Source: Hymenobacter caeli (GTDB lineage: Bacteria; Bacteroidota; Bacteroidia; Cytophagales; Hymenobacteraceae). From it: a stretch of 64,000 nt of DNA. A program made the position numbers and the translations under genes. The stretch spans positions 1 to 64,000 of the forward strand of contig NZ_JABSNP010000002.1 in NCBI RefSeq assembly GCF_013294115.1, in the 5' to 3' direction. Under the pieces are notes generated by a model that did no database searches, was not told where the DNA came from, and worked only from the letters and a program-made list of their open reading frames with translations. Shown here piece after piece: positions 1 through 7,336 of this stretch (position 1 is its first letter; each line of letters starts with the position of its first letter).

Positions 1-2
1 TG

Positions 3-86
3 GCCACCCGGTACGATAAGCTGGATGCGCATTTTCTGGCTTTTATTCACCTGGCCGCAACCGTCCTCTGGCTGCGTGACTGTTAA
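3..86 (+). CDS. IS5-family-like transposase, C-terminal end (partial)
   Basis: The window opens inside an open frame of 27 codons ending in TAA at 84-86. The peptide begins ATRYDKLDAHFLAFIHLA and ends VLWLRDC, which resembles the C-terminus of IS5-family DDE transposases (a Tyr-Asp-Lys-Leu-Asp segment, then a hydrophobic helix). The rest of the gene lies to the left of the window. The element's right end is probably near base 93, because the DUF559 reading on the opposite strand is recognisable only up to there. The subgroup cannot be told from this fragment. Confidence 0.72.
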   Translation, partial: ATRYDKLDAHFLAFIHLAATVLWLRDC

Positions 87-324
87 CACTTCCTAGTTTG
101 TGCGAGAGACAGACGAAGTCTGCGATGTAGTGGTCGATGCTGTGCTGGCGGCGGAATTTTACGCCGAGTTGGTTGCCGCGTAGGAGTTGCCACAGTTGAG
201 CTTCGGCCGGGGTGGGCCCGTGGCGCATGCCTCGGGCGCGTTCTTTTAGGTCTAGCTTGGCGTACTGCTTCTTGTTGGCCGTAAAGATGTGGTCTTGGGG
301 CAGGTAAGAATCAGCGGGTTCCAT
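43..324 (-). pseudogene. DUF559 endonuclease-like protein, truncated by the IS
   Basis: The ORF starts at ATG 324 (a TTG three codons upstream is less likely). About 76 residues match the N-terminal half of DUF559 proteins, which have a Vsr/restriction-endonuclease-like fold: TPAEAQLWQLLRGNQLGVKF, then RRQHSIDHYIADFVC and HKL. In the family this continues into a conserved acidic strand (type VVEIDG). Here the reading departs after HKL at about base 94 and runs through foreign sequence into the IS end, giving a spurious tail. The second half of the nuclease core is therefore lost and the gene is probably non-functional. Confidence 0.75.
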
Positions 325-332
325 ATCGTTCA

Positions 333-472
333 ACGTTGCGCCTCACTCCCGGCCCCTCTCCGAAAAGAAGGGGGGAGCCACGGCGTTAGTATGTGAAAAG
401 CTAAAACTAAAAACTAGAAGCTAGTCCCCCCTCTCCTTTTCGGAGAGGGGGCTAGGGGGTGAGGCGCAACGT
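333..472. repeat. GC-rich palindromic repeat, copy 1
   Basis: This is a large imperfect inverted repeat. The outer arms acgttgcgcctcac (333-346) and gtgaggcgcaacgt (459-472) are perfectly complementary. Each half contains its own C-run/G-run hairpin of the type CCCTCTCC-gaaaa-GGAGAGGG. Between the halves is a short A-rich stretch with aaaagctaaaac and aaaactagaagctag. It fills the space between the broken DUF559 gene and argD and touches the argD stop codon. Related copies lie at 36922-37021 and 59668-59793. Confidence 0.85.
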
Positions 473-1605
473 CAGGCCGTCACACCCACCAAAGCAAACA
501 GGGCCCCCAAAAACCGGTCAACCTCGGCCTTTGTGATGTTCAGCGGCGGCAGCAGCCGGAGCACCGTCGGGTCCGAAGCGTTGCCCACGAAGATATGGAA
601 TTCCGCCAGCAGCTTGTCGCGGATTTCCTTGATGGGGAAGTCGTATTTAATGCCCACCATCAGGCCCCGGCCGCGGATTTCCAGGGCCCCGGCGTGGGCC
701 AGCAGCTCCGTGCGCAGGTGGTCGCCCATGGCGGTGGCGTGGGCCAGCAGGTCTTCGTTTTCGATGACTTCGAGCACGGCCAGGGCGGCGGCGCAGGCCA
801 GGTGGTTGCCGCCGAAGGTGGTGCCCAGCAGGCCGTAGGAGGCCTTGTACTGGGGCGCAATGAGGATGCCGCCGATGGGGAAGCCGTTGCCCATGCCCTT
901 GGCCACCGAAATAATATCGGGCCGGATGCCGGCGTGCTGGTGCGCGAAAAACTTGCCGCTGCGGCCGTAGCCGCTTTGCACCTCGTCGGCAATCAGGAGG
1001 ACGTTGTGGGCCCCGCAGAGCAGCGACAGGCCTTGCAGGAAGTCATCGGAGGGCATGATGATGCCGCCCACGCCCTGGATGGGCTCGATGATAACGGCGC
1101 ACACGTCGCCGCCGCGCAGCACGTCGGCCACCGCCTTCAGGTCGTAATCGACGAAGGAAATGGCGTGGCCCGCGTTGAAGGGGGCCACGATTTTGGGGTT
1201 GTCCGTGGCGGCCACGGTGCCCGAGGTGCGGCCGTGAAACGCGCCTCGAAACGCCACCACCCGCTTTTTGCCGGTGTGGAACGAGGCCAGCTTCAGCGCG
1301 TTCTCGTTGGCCTCGGCCCCCGAGTTGCACAGAAACAGCGTGTAATCGTCGTAGCCGGACACCTGGCCCAGCTTGTGCGCCAGCTGCATCTGAATCGGAA
1401 TCTGCACCGAGTTGGAGTAAAAGCCGATGTTATGCAGCTGCTCCGTCAGGCGCTGCACGTAGTGCGGGTGGCTGTGGCCGATGGAAATCACGGCGTGTCC
1501 ACCGTAGAAATCCAGGTACTCCTGGCCCTGGTCGTCCCAGAGTTTCGCGCCGAGGGCACGCACGGGCGTGATGTTGACGAGCGGGTAAACGTTGAAGAGG
1601 TCCAT
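472..1605 (-). CDS. argD: acetylornithine (or succinylornithine) aminotransferase
   Basis: Class III PLP-dependent aminotransferase of 377 residues, full length for the family. Motifs seen: NSGAEANE (94-101), AFHGRT (122-127), EPIQGVGG (about 174-181), IADEVQSG (205-212) and the Schiff-base lysine K236 in SVAKGMGNG. It converts N-acylglutamate semialdehyde to N-acylornithine using glutamate. It is the last gene of the minus-strand arginine arm and is separated from the conserved unknown gene by a short repeat-bearing gap. Whether the acyl group is acetyl or succinyl cannot be read from the sequence; some Bacteroidota use succinylated intermediates. Confidence 0.93.
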   Translation of the reverse strand: MDLFNVYPLVNITPVRALGAKLWDDQGQEYLDFYGGHAVISIGHSHPHYVQRLTEQLHNIGFYSNSVQIPIQMQLAHKLGQVSGYDDYTLFLCNSGAEANENALKLASFHTGKKRVVAFRGAFHGRTSGTVAATDNPKIVAPFNAGHAISFVDYDLKAVADVLRGGDVCAVIIEPIQGVGGIIMPSDDFLQGLSLLCGAHNVLLIADEVQSGYGRSGKFFAHQHAGIRPDIISVAKGMGNGFPIGGILIAPQYKASYGLLGTTFGGNHLACAAALAVLEVIENEDLLAHATAMGDHLRTELLAHAGALEIRGRGLMVGIKYDFPIKEIRDKLLAEFHIFVGNASDPTVLRLLPPLNITKAEVDRFLGALFALVGVTA

Positions 1606-1610
1606 TTTAT

Positions 1611-1645
1611 TTGGCTGTTAGCTAATAGCTTTTGGCTGTTAGCTT
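1611..1645. repeat. short 'ggctgttagct' repeat element
   Basis: Two near copies of ttggctgttagct (1611-1623 and 1631-1645) are separated by aatagct. On the minus strand the sequence reads as agctaacagcc units. The same unit recurs at 51707-51814 inside topB, where it is translated. Confidence 0.7.
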
Positions 1646-1714
1646 TATGGGCGTATTTATTGTTTGACTGAACACTGAGTTTGCCGAAGTGATTTATCGA
1701 ATTTGTTGAAGTAT

Positions 1715-2137
1715 TCAAACAGAACCTCTTAATATATCAACCCGATTACTCGGCGCATTTGGAGAAAAAAAATCAGGAATTGTTTTCTCGGTTCTTCTCG
1801 GGCGACTTAGAAATTCGGTTGGCCATTCAGTCAAACGCTCTTCTGTTATGTGAACAAATTCGCCAGGTTTCGGCTCCTCTATGTGTTCCTTTTGAAGAAC
1901 AAGGGCTAATGGTTCTTCTGCTCCGGTAGTTTCTATTGAAAATTTCTGAGCTTCTTCATAAGTCTCAAAAACGTAATAATAATCATCTCCATTTTCTGTG
2001 TCTGGTGCACCGTCATGTGGGTGACACCAAACCCGATATTCTAAAACAGCATCCCAAACATACCCACCACCAGCTCCCACAGCTGCTGGATAGTTGCCTA
2101 CTTTGTTTGGGTCTTCGGCAGTTGGGTAATTCGACAT
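1715..2137 (-). CDS. conserved hypothetical protein in the arginine operon
   Basis: 140 residues, starting MSNYPTAEDPNKVGNYPAAV. It is soluble and acidic, with no signal peptide or membrane segment. It contains aromatic stretches (YVWDAVLEYRVWCHP, DDYYYVFETYEEA) and a C-terminal block rich in Arg and Pro (EFLSRPRRTEKTIPDFF). It lies between argC (74-bp gap) and argD in the same direction, so it is probably co-transcribed. I cannot assign a function or a fold. The clean coding pattern and operon position argue for a real gene. Its GC content is visibly lower than that of argC and argG. Confidence 0.75.
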   Translation of the reverse strand: MSNYPTAEDPNKVGNYPAAVGAGGGYVWDAVLEYRVWCHPHDGAPDTENGDDYYYVFETYEEAQKFSIETTGAEEPLALVLQKEHIEEPKPGEFVHITEERLTEWPTEFLSRPRRTEKTIPDFFSPNAPSNRVDILRGSV

Positions 2138-2211
2138 TTATGAAGCTTATAAACAGATAACTATGAACTAATAAGGAGAATTTCATAGATTCAGCATGAC
2201 GTTCGATTAGC

Positions 2212-3189
2212 TTAAAAAAACGAAGCCTTGCTCATCAACCCCGTCGTTTCCGATAGGCCAAACAGCAAATTCATGTTCTGCACTGCCTGGCCCGACGCGC
2301 CTTTCACCAGGTTGTCAATTACTGAGGTGATTAATAATTGCTTTCCTTGTTTCTGCACGTGCAGCAGGCACTTGTTGGTGTTTACTACCTGCTTCAAGTG
2401 AATTTCCTTGTCTGAAACCGTGGTGAACGGCGCTTCGGAATAAAACTGCTTATACAGCTCCCGTGCCTCGTCCTGCGTCATATCCGAGGGCGTATAGACG
2501 CTGGCGAAAATGCCCCGCGCGAAATTACCGCGGTAGGGGATGAAGTGAATTTCCGCCGCGGATTGCGGCTGGAGCTGCGCCAGGCTCTCGCCGATTTCGC
2601 CGAGGTGCTGGTGCGTGAAGGGCTTGTAGATGGACACGTTGTTGCTGCGCCACGAGAAATGCACCGTTTCCGACAGGCCCTGGCCCGCGCCGGTCGAGCC
2701 GGTGATGGCCGACACGTGGATGTCGTCGGTTAGGGCCCCGGCGGCGGCCAGCGGCAGCAGCGCCAGCTGGATGGCCGTGGCAAAGCAGCCGGGGTTGGCG
2801 ATGCGCCGGGCCTGCTGGATGCGGGTTTTGTTCAGCTCCGGCAGGCCGTAGATGAACTCGTGGCCGGCAAATTCGGCATCGGCGTGCAAGCGGAAATCGT
2901 TGCTCAGGTCGATGACGCGGGTGGCGGCGGGCAACGGGTTTTTTTCCAGAAAGGCCCGCGAGTTGCCGTGGCCCAGGCAGAGGAACACCACGTCTTCCGT
3001 GCCCGACAACGCGCTGACAAACACCAAATCGGTGTCGCCCAGCAGGTCGTCGTGCACCTGGGCCACGGGGGCCCCGGCGTGGGAGCTGCTCACCACGGCC
3101 GCGATTTCCACGTGGGGGTGGGGCAGCAAAATGCGCAATAATTCGCCGGCCGTGTAGCCGGCCCCGCCCACGATGCCGGCCCTAAACAT
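2212..3189 (-). CDS. argC: N-acyl-gamma-glutamyl-phosphate reductase
   Basis: 325 residues, typical of ArgC. The N-terminal NAD(P)-binding segment is GIVGGAGYTAGELLR (5-19) and the catalytic cysteine is C135 in NPGCFATA. It reduces N-acylglutamyl phosphate to the semialdehyde. Its start overlaps the end of argG by 8 bases, which indicates translational coupling. It is the third gene of the minus-strand arm (GNAT, argG, argC, unknown, argD). Confidence 0.95.
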   Translation of the reverse strand: MFRAGIVGGAGYTAGELLRILLPHPHVEIAAVVSSSHAGAPVAQVHDDLLGDTDLVFVSALSGTEDVVFLCLGHGNSRAFLEKNPLPAATRVIDLSNDFRLHADAEFAGHEFIYGLPELNKTRIQQARRIANPGCFATAIQLALLPLAAAGALTDDIHVSAITGSTGAGQGLSETVHFSWRSNNVSIYKPFTHQHLGEIGESLAQLQPQSAAEIHFIPYRGNFARGIFASVYTPSDMTQDEARELYKQFYSEAPFTTVSDKEIHLKQVVNTNKCLLHVQKQGKQLLITSVIDNLVKGASGQAVQNMNLLFGLSETTGLMSKASFF

Positions 3190-4375
3190 TGCCGTCCTGC
3201 AAGCTGGCGTGAATTTTCAGCTGGTTGCCGAAGATTTTGATGAAGCCCTTGGCGTCGCGGGCGTCCCAGGCGTCGTTGGTTTCGCCGTAGGTGGCGGCCT
3301 TCGACTGCATCATGTCGTAGGGCGAAACCACGCCCAGCAGGTCGAAGCGGTAGGGCTGCAAGCGCACCGTTACTTTGCCTGACACGCGGCCCTGCGACGA
3401 GGCCAGGAAGGCCTCCATGTCGCGCATCACCGGGTCGAGGTACTGGGCCTCGTGCAGCAGCGTGCCGTACCAGTTGGCCAGGTTGTCTTTGTGCAGCAGC
3501 TGCCAGCGCGAGCAGGTGTGCTTTTCCAGCAGGTGGTGGGCCTTTATGAGCATGAGCGCCGCCGGGGCCTCAAACCCCACGCGGCCCTTGATGCCCAGAA
3601 TCGTGTCGCCCACGTGCGTGTCGCGGCCGATGGCGTAGCTGGCCCCCAGCACGTTGAGGTGCTGAATCAGCGTTACCGAATCCATTTTCTCGCCGTCCAG
3701 GGCCACGGGCTCGCCCTTCTCGAAGGTGATTTCGATTTGCCGGGCCCCGGTGGCGGTGGGTTGCGACGGGTAAGCGCTGTCGGGTAGGGCCAAGTGCGAG
3801 GTCAGGGTTTCCACGCCGCCCACGCTCGTGCCCCAAATGCCCACGTTGATGGAATACTTCGCCTTCTCCCAGCTCATCTCGAAGCCCTGCTGCTGCAAGT
3901 AGGCGATTTCCTCCTGGCGCGAGAGTTTCTTGTCGCGGATGGGGGCAATAATCTCGGTATCGGGCGCAATCACGGCGAAGGCCACGTCGAAGCGCACCTG
4001 GTCGTTGCCGGCGCCGGTGCTGCCGTGCACAATGTAATCGGCCTTGTTCTGGCGGGCGTACTCGGCAATGGCCAGCGACTGGAACATACGCTCGGCGCTG
4101 ACGCTCAGCGGGTAGGTATCGTTCTTCAGCACGTTGCCGAACAGCAAATAGCGCAGGCAATCGTGGTAGAAGCGCTGCGTCACGTCGATTACCTCGTGCT
4201 TCACCGAGCCCAGCTCGTAGGCGCGCTTTTCGATGGCCACCAGCTCGTCGGCCGTGAAGCCGCCGGAGTTAACGATGACCGTGTGAACTTCCAAGTCGAG
4301 TTCGCGCGACAAATACACGGCGCAGTACGACGTATCGAGGCCGCCGCTGTAGGCGAGAATGGCTTTTTTCTTCAT
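3182..4375 (-). CDS. argG: argininosuccinate synthase
   Basis: 397 residues, usual family length. The N-terminal PP-loop ATP-binding motif AYSGGLDTS is at 8-16. Further core segments such as HGSTGAGNDQVRF and EEIAYLQQ are present. It ligates citrulline and aspartate with ATP, the penultimate step of arginine synthesis. The ATG at 4375 lies 3 bases after the stop of the upstream GNAT gene. Confidence 0.96.
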   Translation of the reverse strand: MKKKAILAYSGGLDTSYCAVYLSRELDLEVHTVIVNSGGFTADELVAIEKRAYELGSVKHEVIDVTQRFYHDCLRYLLFGNVLKNDTYPLSVSAERMFQSLAIAEYARQNKADYIVHGSTGAGNDQVRFDVAFAVIAPDTEIIAPIRDKKLSRQEEIAYLQQQGFEMSWEKAKYSINVGIWGTSVGGVETLTSHLALPDSAYPSQPTATGARQIEITFEKGEPVALDGEKMDSVTLIQHLNVLGASYAIGRDTHVGDTILGIKGRVGFEAPAALMLIKAHHLLEKHTCSRWQLLHKDNLANWYGTLLHEAQYLDPVMRDMEAFLASSQGRVSGKVTVRLQPYRFDLLGVVSPYDMMQSKAATYGETNDAWDARDAKGFIKIFGNQLKIHASLQDGNV

Positions 4376-4378
4376 CAG

Positions 4379-5005
4379 TTAGGAGGCAGAATCGGTTTCA
4401 GGGTCAGAAGCGTGGTCGTGAGCAACGGGCGCGGCGGGGGCCCCCAGGGCGGCAAAGTCGGGCACTTGCACCTGCACGAGCTTGTCGGCCGCCTCGAAGA
4501 GCATGCCGGTGCAGAGGCACATTTTGCGCTCGTTCTCCATCAGAATGCCGTAGTTCTTGCAGCTTTTGCAGCCCTTCCAGAAGTCTTCGCTCTGGGTAAG
4601 CTCGGAGAACGTAACCGGCTCGTAGCCTAGGTCAGTGTTGATTTTCATCACGGCCAGGCTGGTCGTGATGCCGAAGATTTTGGCCTGCGGGTACTTGGTG
4701 CGCGAGAGGTTGAACACCGCTTGCTTGATGGCCCGGCCCACGCCGTGCTTGCGGATGTCGACATTCACCACAAGGCCCGAGTTGACGACGAACGACTTGT
4801 CATCAAACGTTTCGATGTAGCAGAACCCGGCCAATTCGCCGTCGACGAAGGCAATGATGCCGTCGCCGCTGGCCATTTTTTGGGACACGTAGGCCGGCTC
4901 GCGTTTAGCAATGCCCGTCCCGCGCTGTTTGGCCGACGCAATGTACCACTGGCACAGCGCGTCGGCGTAAATGGCATCTTCTGCCGTTGCAACCCGAATT
5001 TCCAT
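4379..5005 (-). CDS. GNAT acyltransferase, probable first enzyme of arginine synthesis
   Basis: 208 residues from the ATG at 5005 (MEIRVATAEDAIYADALC). An upstream in-frame ATG at 5089 would add 28 residues that do not look like GNAT. The acyl-CoA-binding region is VVNVDIRKHGVGRAIKQA (about 79-96, R/Q-x-x-G-x-G/A type). The C-terminal part carries two cysteine pairs, C146/C149 (CKSC) and C163/C165 (CLC), a possible metal site not typical of plain GNAT enzymes. As the first gene of the argG-argC-argD arm it plausibly acylates glutamate (the ArgA role). The acyl donor is unknown. Confidence 0.8.
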   Translation of the reverse strand: MEIRVATAEDAIYADALCQWYIASAKQRGTGIAKREPAYVSQKMASGDGIIAFVDGELAGFCYIETFDDKSFVVNSGLVVNVDIRKHGVGRAIKQAVFNLSRTKYPQAKIFGITTSLAVMKINTDLGYEPVTFSELTQSEDFWKGCKSCKNYGILMENERKMCLCTGMLFEAADKLVQVQVPDFAALGAPAAPVAHDHASDPETDSAS

Positions 5006-5485
5006 TCTGTGAATTGAGAAAAACTTAGGGAGAGATGCGCGGGTTCCGGGCAAACGCAGGCCACGTTTGATGATTGCCAGGAAACCCAAAATCTGTCGGT
5101 AAGCGGCGCGGGGCCCGGCCCGGTGCCAAGGAGAGGTGGCCCCAGCGGGCGCACCAAGCGGCTGCGGTAGCCGCTAGGGTCGTCGTACCCATGATGCCCG
5201 AACGCACACCGTCGAGCCCCCGGCCATCGCGGCGGCGGCAAACAACGTGGTAGTGGGTAAGGATGCGGTCATGGCAGGAGCGAGAAATCGGCAGCTAAAC
5301 GAGCCATCGAGGCGCAGGGTTCAATTCTGCTGCAAAAGTAAAACCTCCTACTTTTGCCCGCAACCTTTTGGGGAAGTTTTTTGGCAAGCCGCTTAAGTTG
5401 CTGAGGAGAAAGATGGGGCACAAGGGCGATAATTACCCCGAATTTTACGCCAAGGGAAGCGCGGTTAATTAATTATTAAGGGTAA
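5006..5485. other. divergent intergenic region of the arginine arms
   Basis: 480 bases without a convincing gene. It holds the divergent promoter palindrome at 5333-5356. Just before argB is an AT-rich run (ttaattaattattaa, about 5464-5478) of the kind that could bind ArgR, but I could not match an ArgR box with confidence. Nothing coding was seen in the GC-rich part, 5030-5320. Confidence 0.6.
5333..5356. promoter_or_regulatory. palindromic divergent -7 boxes for both arginine arms
   Basis: A perfect 8-bp inverted repeat, CAAAAGTA (5333-5340) and TACTTTTG (5349-5356), separated by 8 bases. Each arm read outward is TAnnTTTG, the Bacteroidota -7 consensus. The minus-strand box has a TTG (5363-5361) 20 bases upstream, as expected for a -33 element. 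The plus-strand box has no clear TTG. RNA polymerases on the two arms would compete or be jointly repressed here. Confidence 0.65.
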
Positions 5486-6265
5486 ATGAAGCAATTGAAA
5501 ATAATTAAGATTGGCGGCGGCATCATCGATGACGCGGCGAGCTTAGCACAATTTCTGCACTTATTTGCCCAGGTGGATGGCCCCAAGATTTTGGTGCACG
5601 GCGGCGGCAAAGGGGCCAGCGAAATGCTGCGGGCCCTGGGCATCGCGCCGCAGCTGGTGAACGGCCGCCGCATCACCGACGCCGCCACGCTCGATACCGT
5701 AACCATGTTTTACGCCGGCAAAACCAACAAAGCCATCGTGGCCGGCTTGCAGCAAAACCGCGTCAATGCCTTGGGCCTCAGCGGAGCGGATGGCAATGTG
5801 ATTCGGGCAGTGAAGCGGCCGGTGCGCGAGATTGACTACGGCTTCGTGGGTGACCTCACGCCCGCCGGCGTGGATGCGGCGCTGCTGGGGGCCCTGCTCG
5901 GGCTGGGCCTTACCCCGGTGATTTGCGCCATCACGCACGACGGCCAGGGCCAATTATTAAATACCAATGCCGACACCATCGCCGCCACGGTGGCCGTGGC
6001 ACTGAGCGAAAAATTCGTGGTTGAGCTGCATTATTGTTTCGAGAAGAACGGGGTACTGCTCGATGTGAATGATGACAATTCGGTTATTGAGAAAATAAAC
6101 CTGACAAGCTACGCGGAATTAAAAGAAGCCGGAATTATTGCCGATGGAATGATTCCGAAATTAGATAATTCATTTGATGCGCTGAGCCAAGGCGTAAGCA
6201 AAGTAATTATTGGCCACGCGCTGAAAATTAACGATTCGCTCAAAACGGTGCTATGCCTGAATTAG
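5486..6265 (+). CDS. argB: N-acylglutamate kinase
   Basis: 259 residues, amino-acid-kinase fold. The N-terminal IIKIGGGII (6-14) and the glycine loop VHGGGKGASEM (37-47) bind ATP and substrate. VNGRRITD and FVGDLTP are further ArgB signatures. It phosphorylates the gamma-carboxylate of N-acylglutamate. The loop reads HGGGKG rather than the common HGGGPQ, as in the divergent Bacteroidota-type ArgB. It is first in the plus-strand arm, overlaps argE by 13 bases, and lies about 130 bases downstream of the palindromic promoter. Confidence 0.92.
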   Translation: MKQLKIIKIGGGIIDDAASLAQFLHLFAQVDGPKILVHGGGKGASEMLRALGIAPQLVNGRRITDAATLDTVTMFYAGKTNKAIVAGLQQNRVNALGLSGADGNVIRAVKRPVREIDYGFVGDLTPAGVDAALLGALLGLGLTPVICAITHDGQGQLLNTNADTIAATVAVALSEKFVVELHYCFEKNGVLLDVNDDNSVIEKINLTSYAELKEAGIIADGMIPKLDNSFDALSQGVSKVIIGHALKINDSLKTVLCLN

Positions 6266-7317
6266 CCGCGCTTACGGAGGCGGCCGTGGCGCTGCTGGAG
6301 CAATTAATTGCGACGCCCTCGTTTTCGCGGGAAGAAACAGCAACTGCGGCGTTGATTTTTGATTTCCTGACGGCGCACGGGGCCCGGCCGCAGCGCCAGG
6401 GCAACAACGTGTGGGCCGTGGCCCCGGGCTACGTGCCCGCCCGGCCCACGGTGCTCCTCAACTCGCACCACGACACCGTGAAACCGGGCGCGGCCTGGGC
6501 ATATCCGCCGTTTGTGGTTACCTGGGAGGGCGATAAATTGACCGGTTTGGGCAGCAACGACGCGGGGGCTTCGGCAGTGAGTTTGCTGGCGACGTTTCTG
6601 TATTTGCAAGACCAGCCGCGAGCGTATAATTTAATTTGCGCCATCACGGCCGAGGAAGAAATTTCAGGGGCCAACGGCATTGCCAAATTGCTGCCCGAGC
6701 TGGGCCCCATTGCCCTCGGCATTGTGGGCGAGCCCACGCAGATGCAGCTGGCAATTGCCGAAAAAGGCCTGTTGGTGCTCGACTGCCTGGCCCGTGGCAA
6801 AACCGGCCACGCGGCCCGCGACGAGGGTGAAAACGCCTTGTATAGGGCCCTGGACGACATTGCCTGGCTGCGCAATAACCAGCTGCCGCGCGTGTCGCCG
6901 CTGCTGGGGGCCGTAAAAACCACGGCCACGCAAATCAGTGCCGGGCAGCAGCACAACGTGGTGCCCGACGAGTGCCGCTTCGTGGTGGACGTGCGCACCA
7001 ATGAGCTGTATTCGAACGCCGAGGTGGTAGAGATTCTGCAACAAAACTTGCGGTCGGAAATTACGCCCCGCTCGCTGCGTCTGAACTCGTCGCGCATCGC
7101 GGCCGACCACCCCATTGTACAACGTGGCCAAGCCTTGGGCAAAGAAACCTACGGCTCGCCCACCCTGTCCGACCAGGCCCTGATGCCGTTTGCAACGGTG
7201 AAAATAGGCCCCGGTGACAGTGCCCGCTCGCATACGCCGGACGAATTTATTTTGCGCAGCGAAATAATTAGCGGCGTGCGCGATTACGTGGCGCTGCTGA
7301 CGGATTTGGTGATTTAA
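6253..7317 (+). CDS. argE: acetylornithine (N-acyl) deacetylase, M20 family
   Basis: 354 residues. The M20 dinuclear zinc ligands are visible: HHDT (72-75), D103 in GSNDAG, the catalytic pair E134-E135 in ITAEEE, E160 in GEPTQ, and a C-terminal RSHTPDEF. It removes the N-acyl group in the linear arginine pathway. The presence of argE argues against an ArgJ-type cyclic pathway. The ATG lies inside the argB 3' end (13-base overlap), so translation is probably coupled. Confidence 0.9.
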   Translation: MPELAALTEAAVALLEQLIATPSFSREETATAALIFDFLTAHGARPQRQGNNVWAVAPGYVPARPTVLLNSHHDTVKPGAAWAYPPFVVTWEGDKLTGLGSNDAGASAVSLLATFLYLQDQPRAYNLICAITAEEEISGANGIAKLLPELGPIALGIVGEPTQMQLAIAEKGLLVLDCLARGKTGHAARDEGENALYRALDDIAWLRNNQLPRVSPLLGAVKTTATQISAGQQHNVVPDECRFVVDVRTNELYSNAEVVEILQQNLRSEITPRSLRLNSSRIAADHPIVQRGQALGKETYGSPTLSDQALMPFATVKIGPGDSARSHTPDEFILRSEIISGVRDYVALLTDLVI

Positions 7318-7336
7318 TTAATTACAAGAAGCAAGG

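Noticed and set aside
5315..5341. T-arm-like gcaggGTTCAATtctgc
   Set aside because: Five base pairs and a plausible loop, but no anticodon arm or acceptor stem upstream; coincidence in the divergent promoter region.
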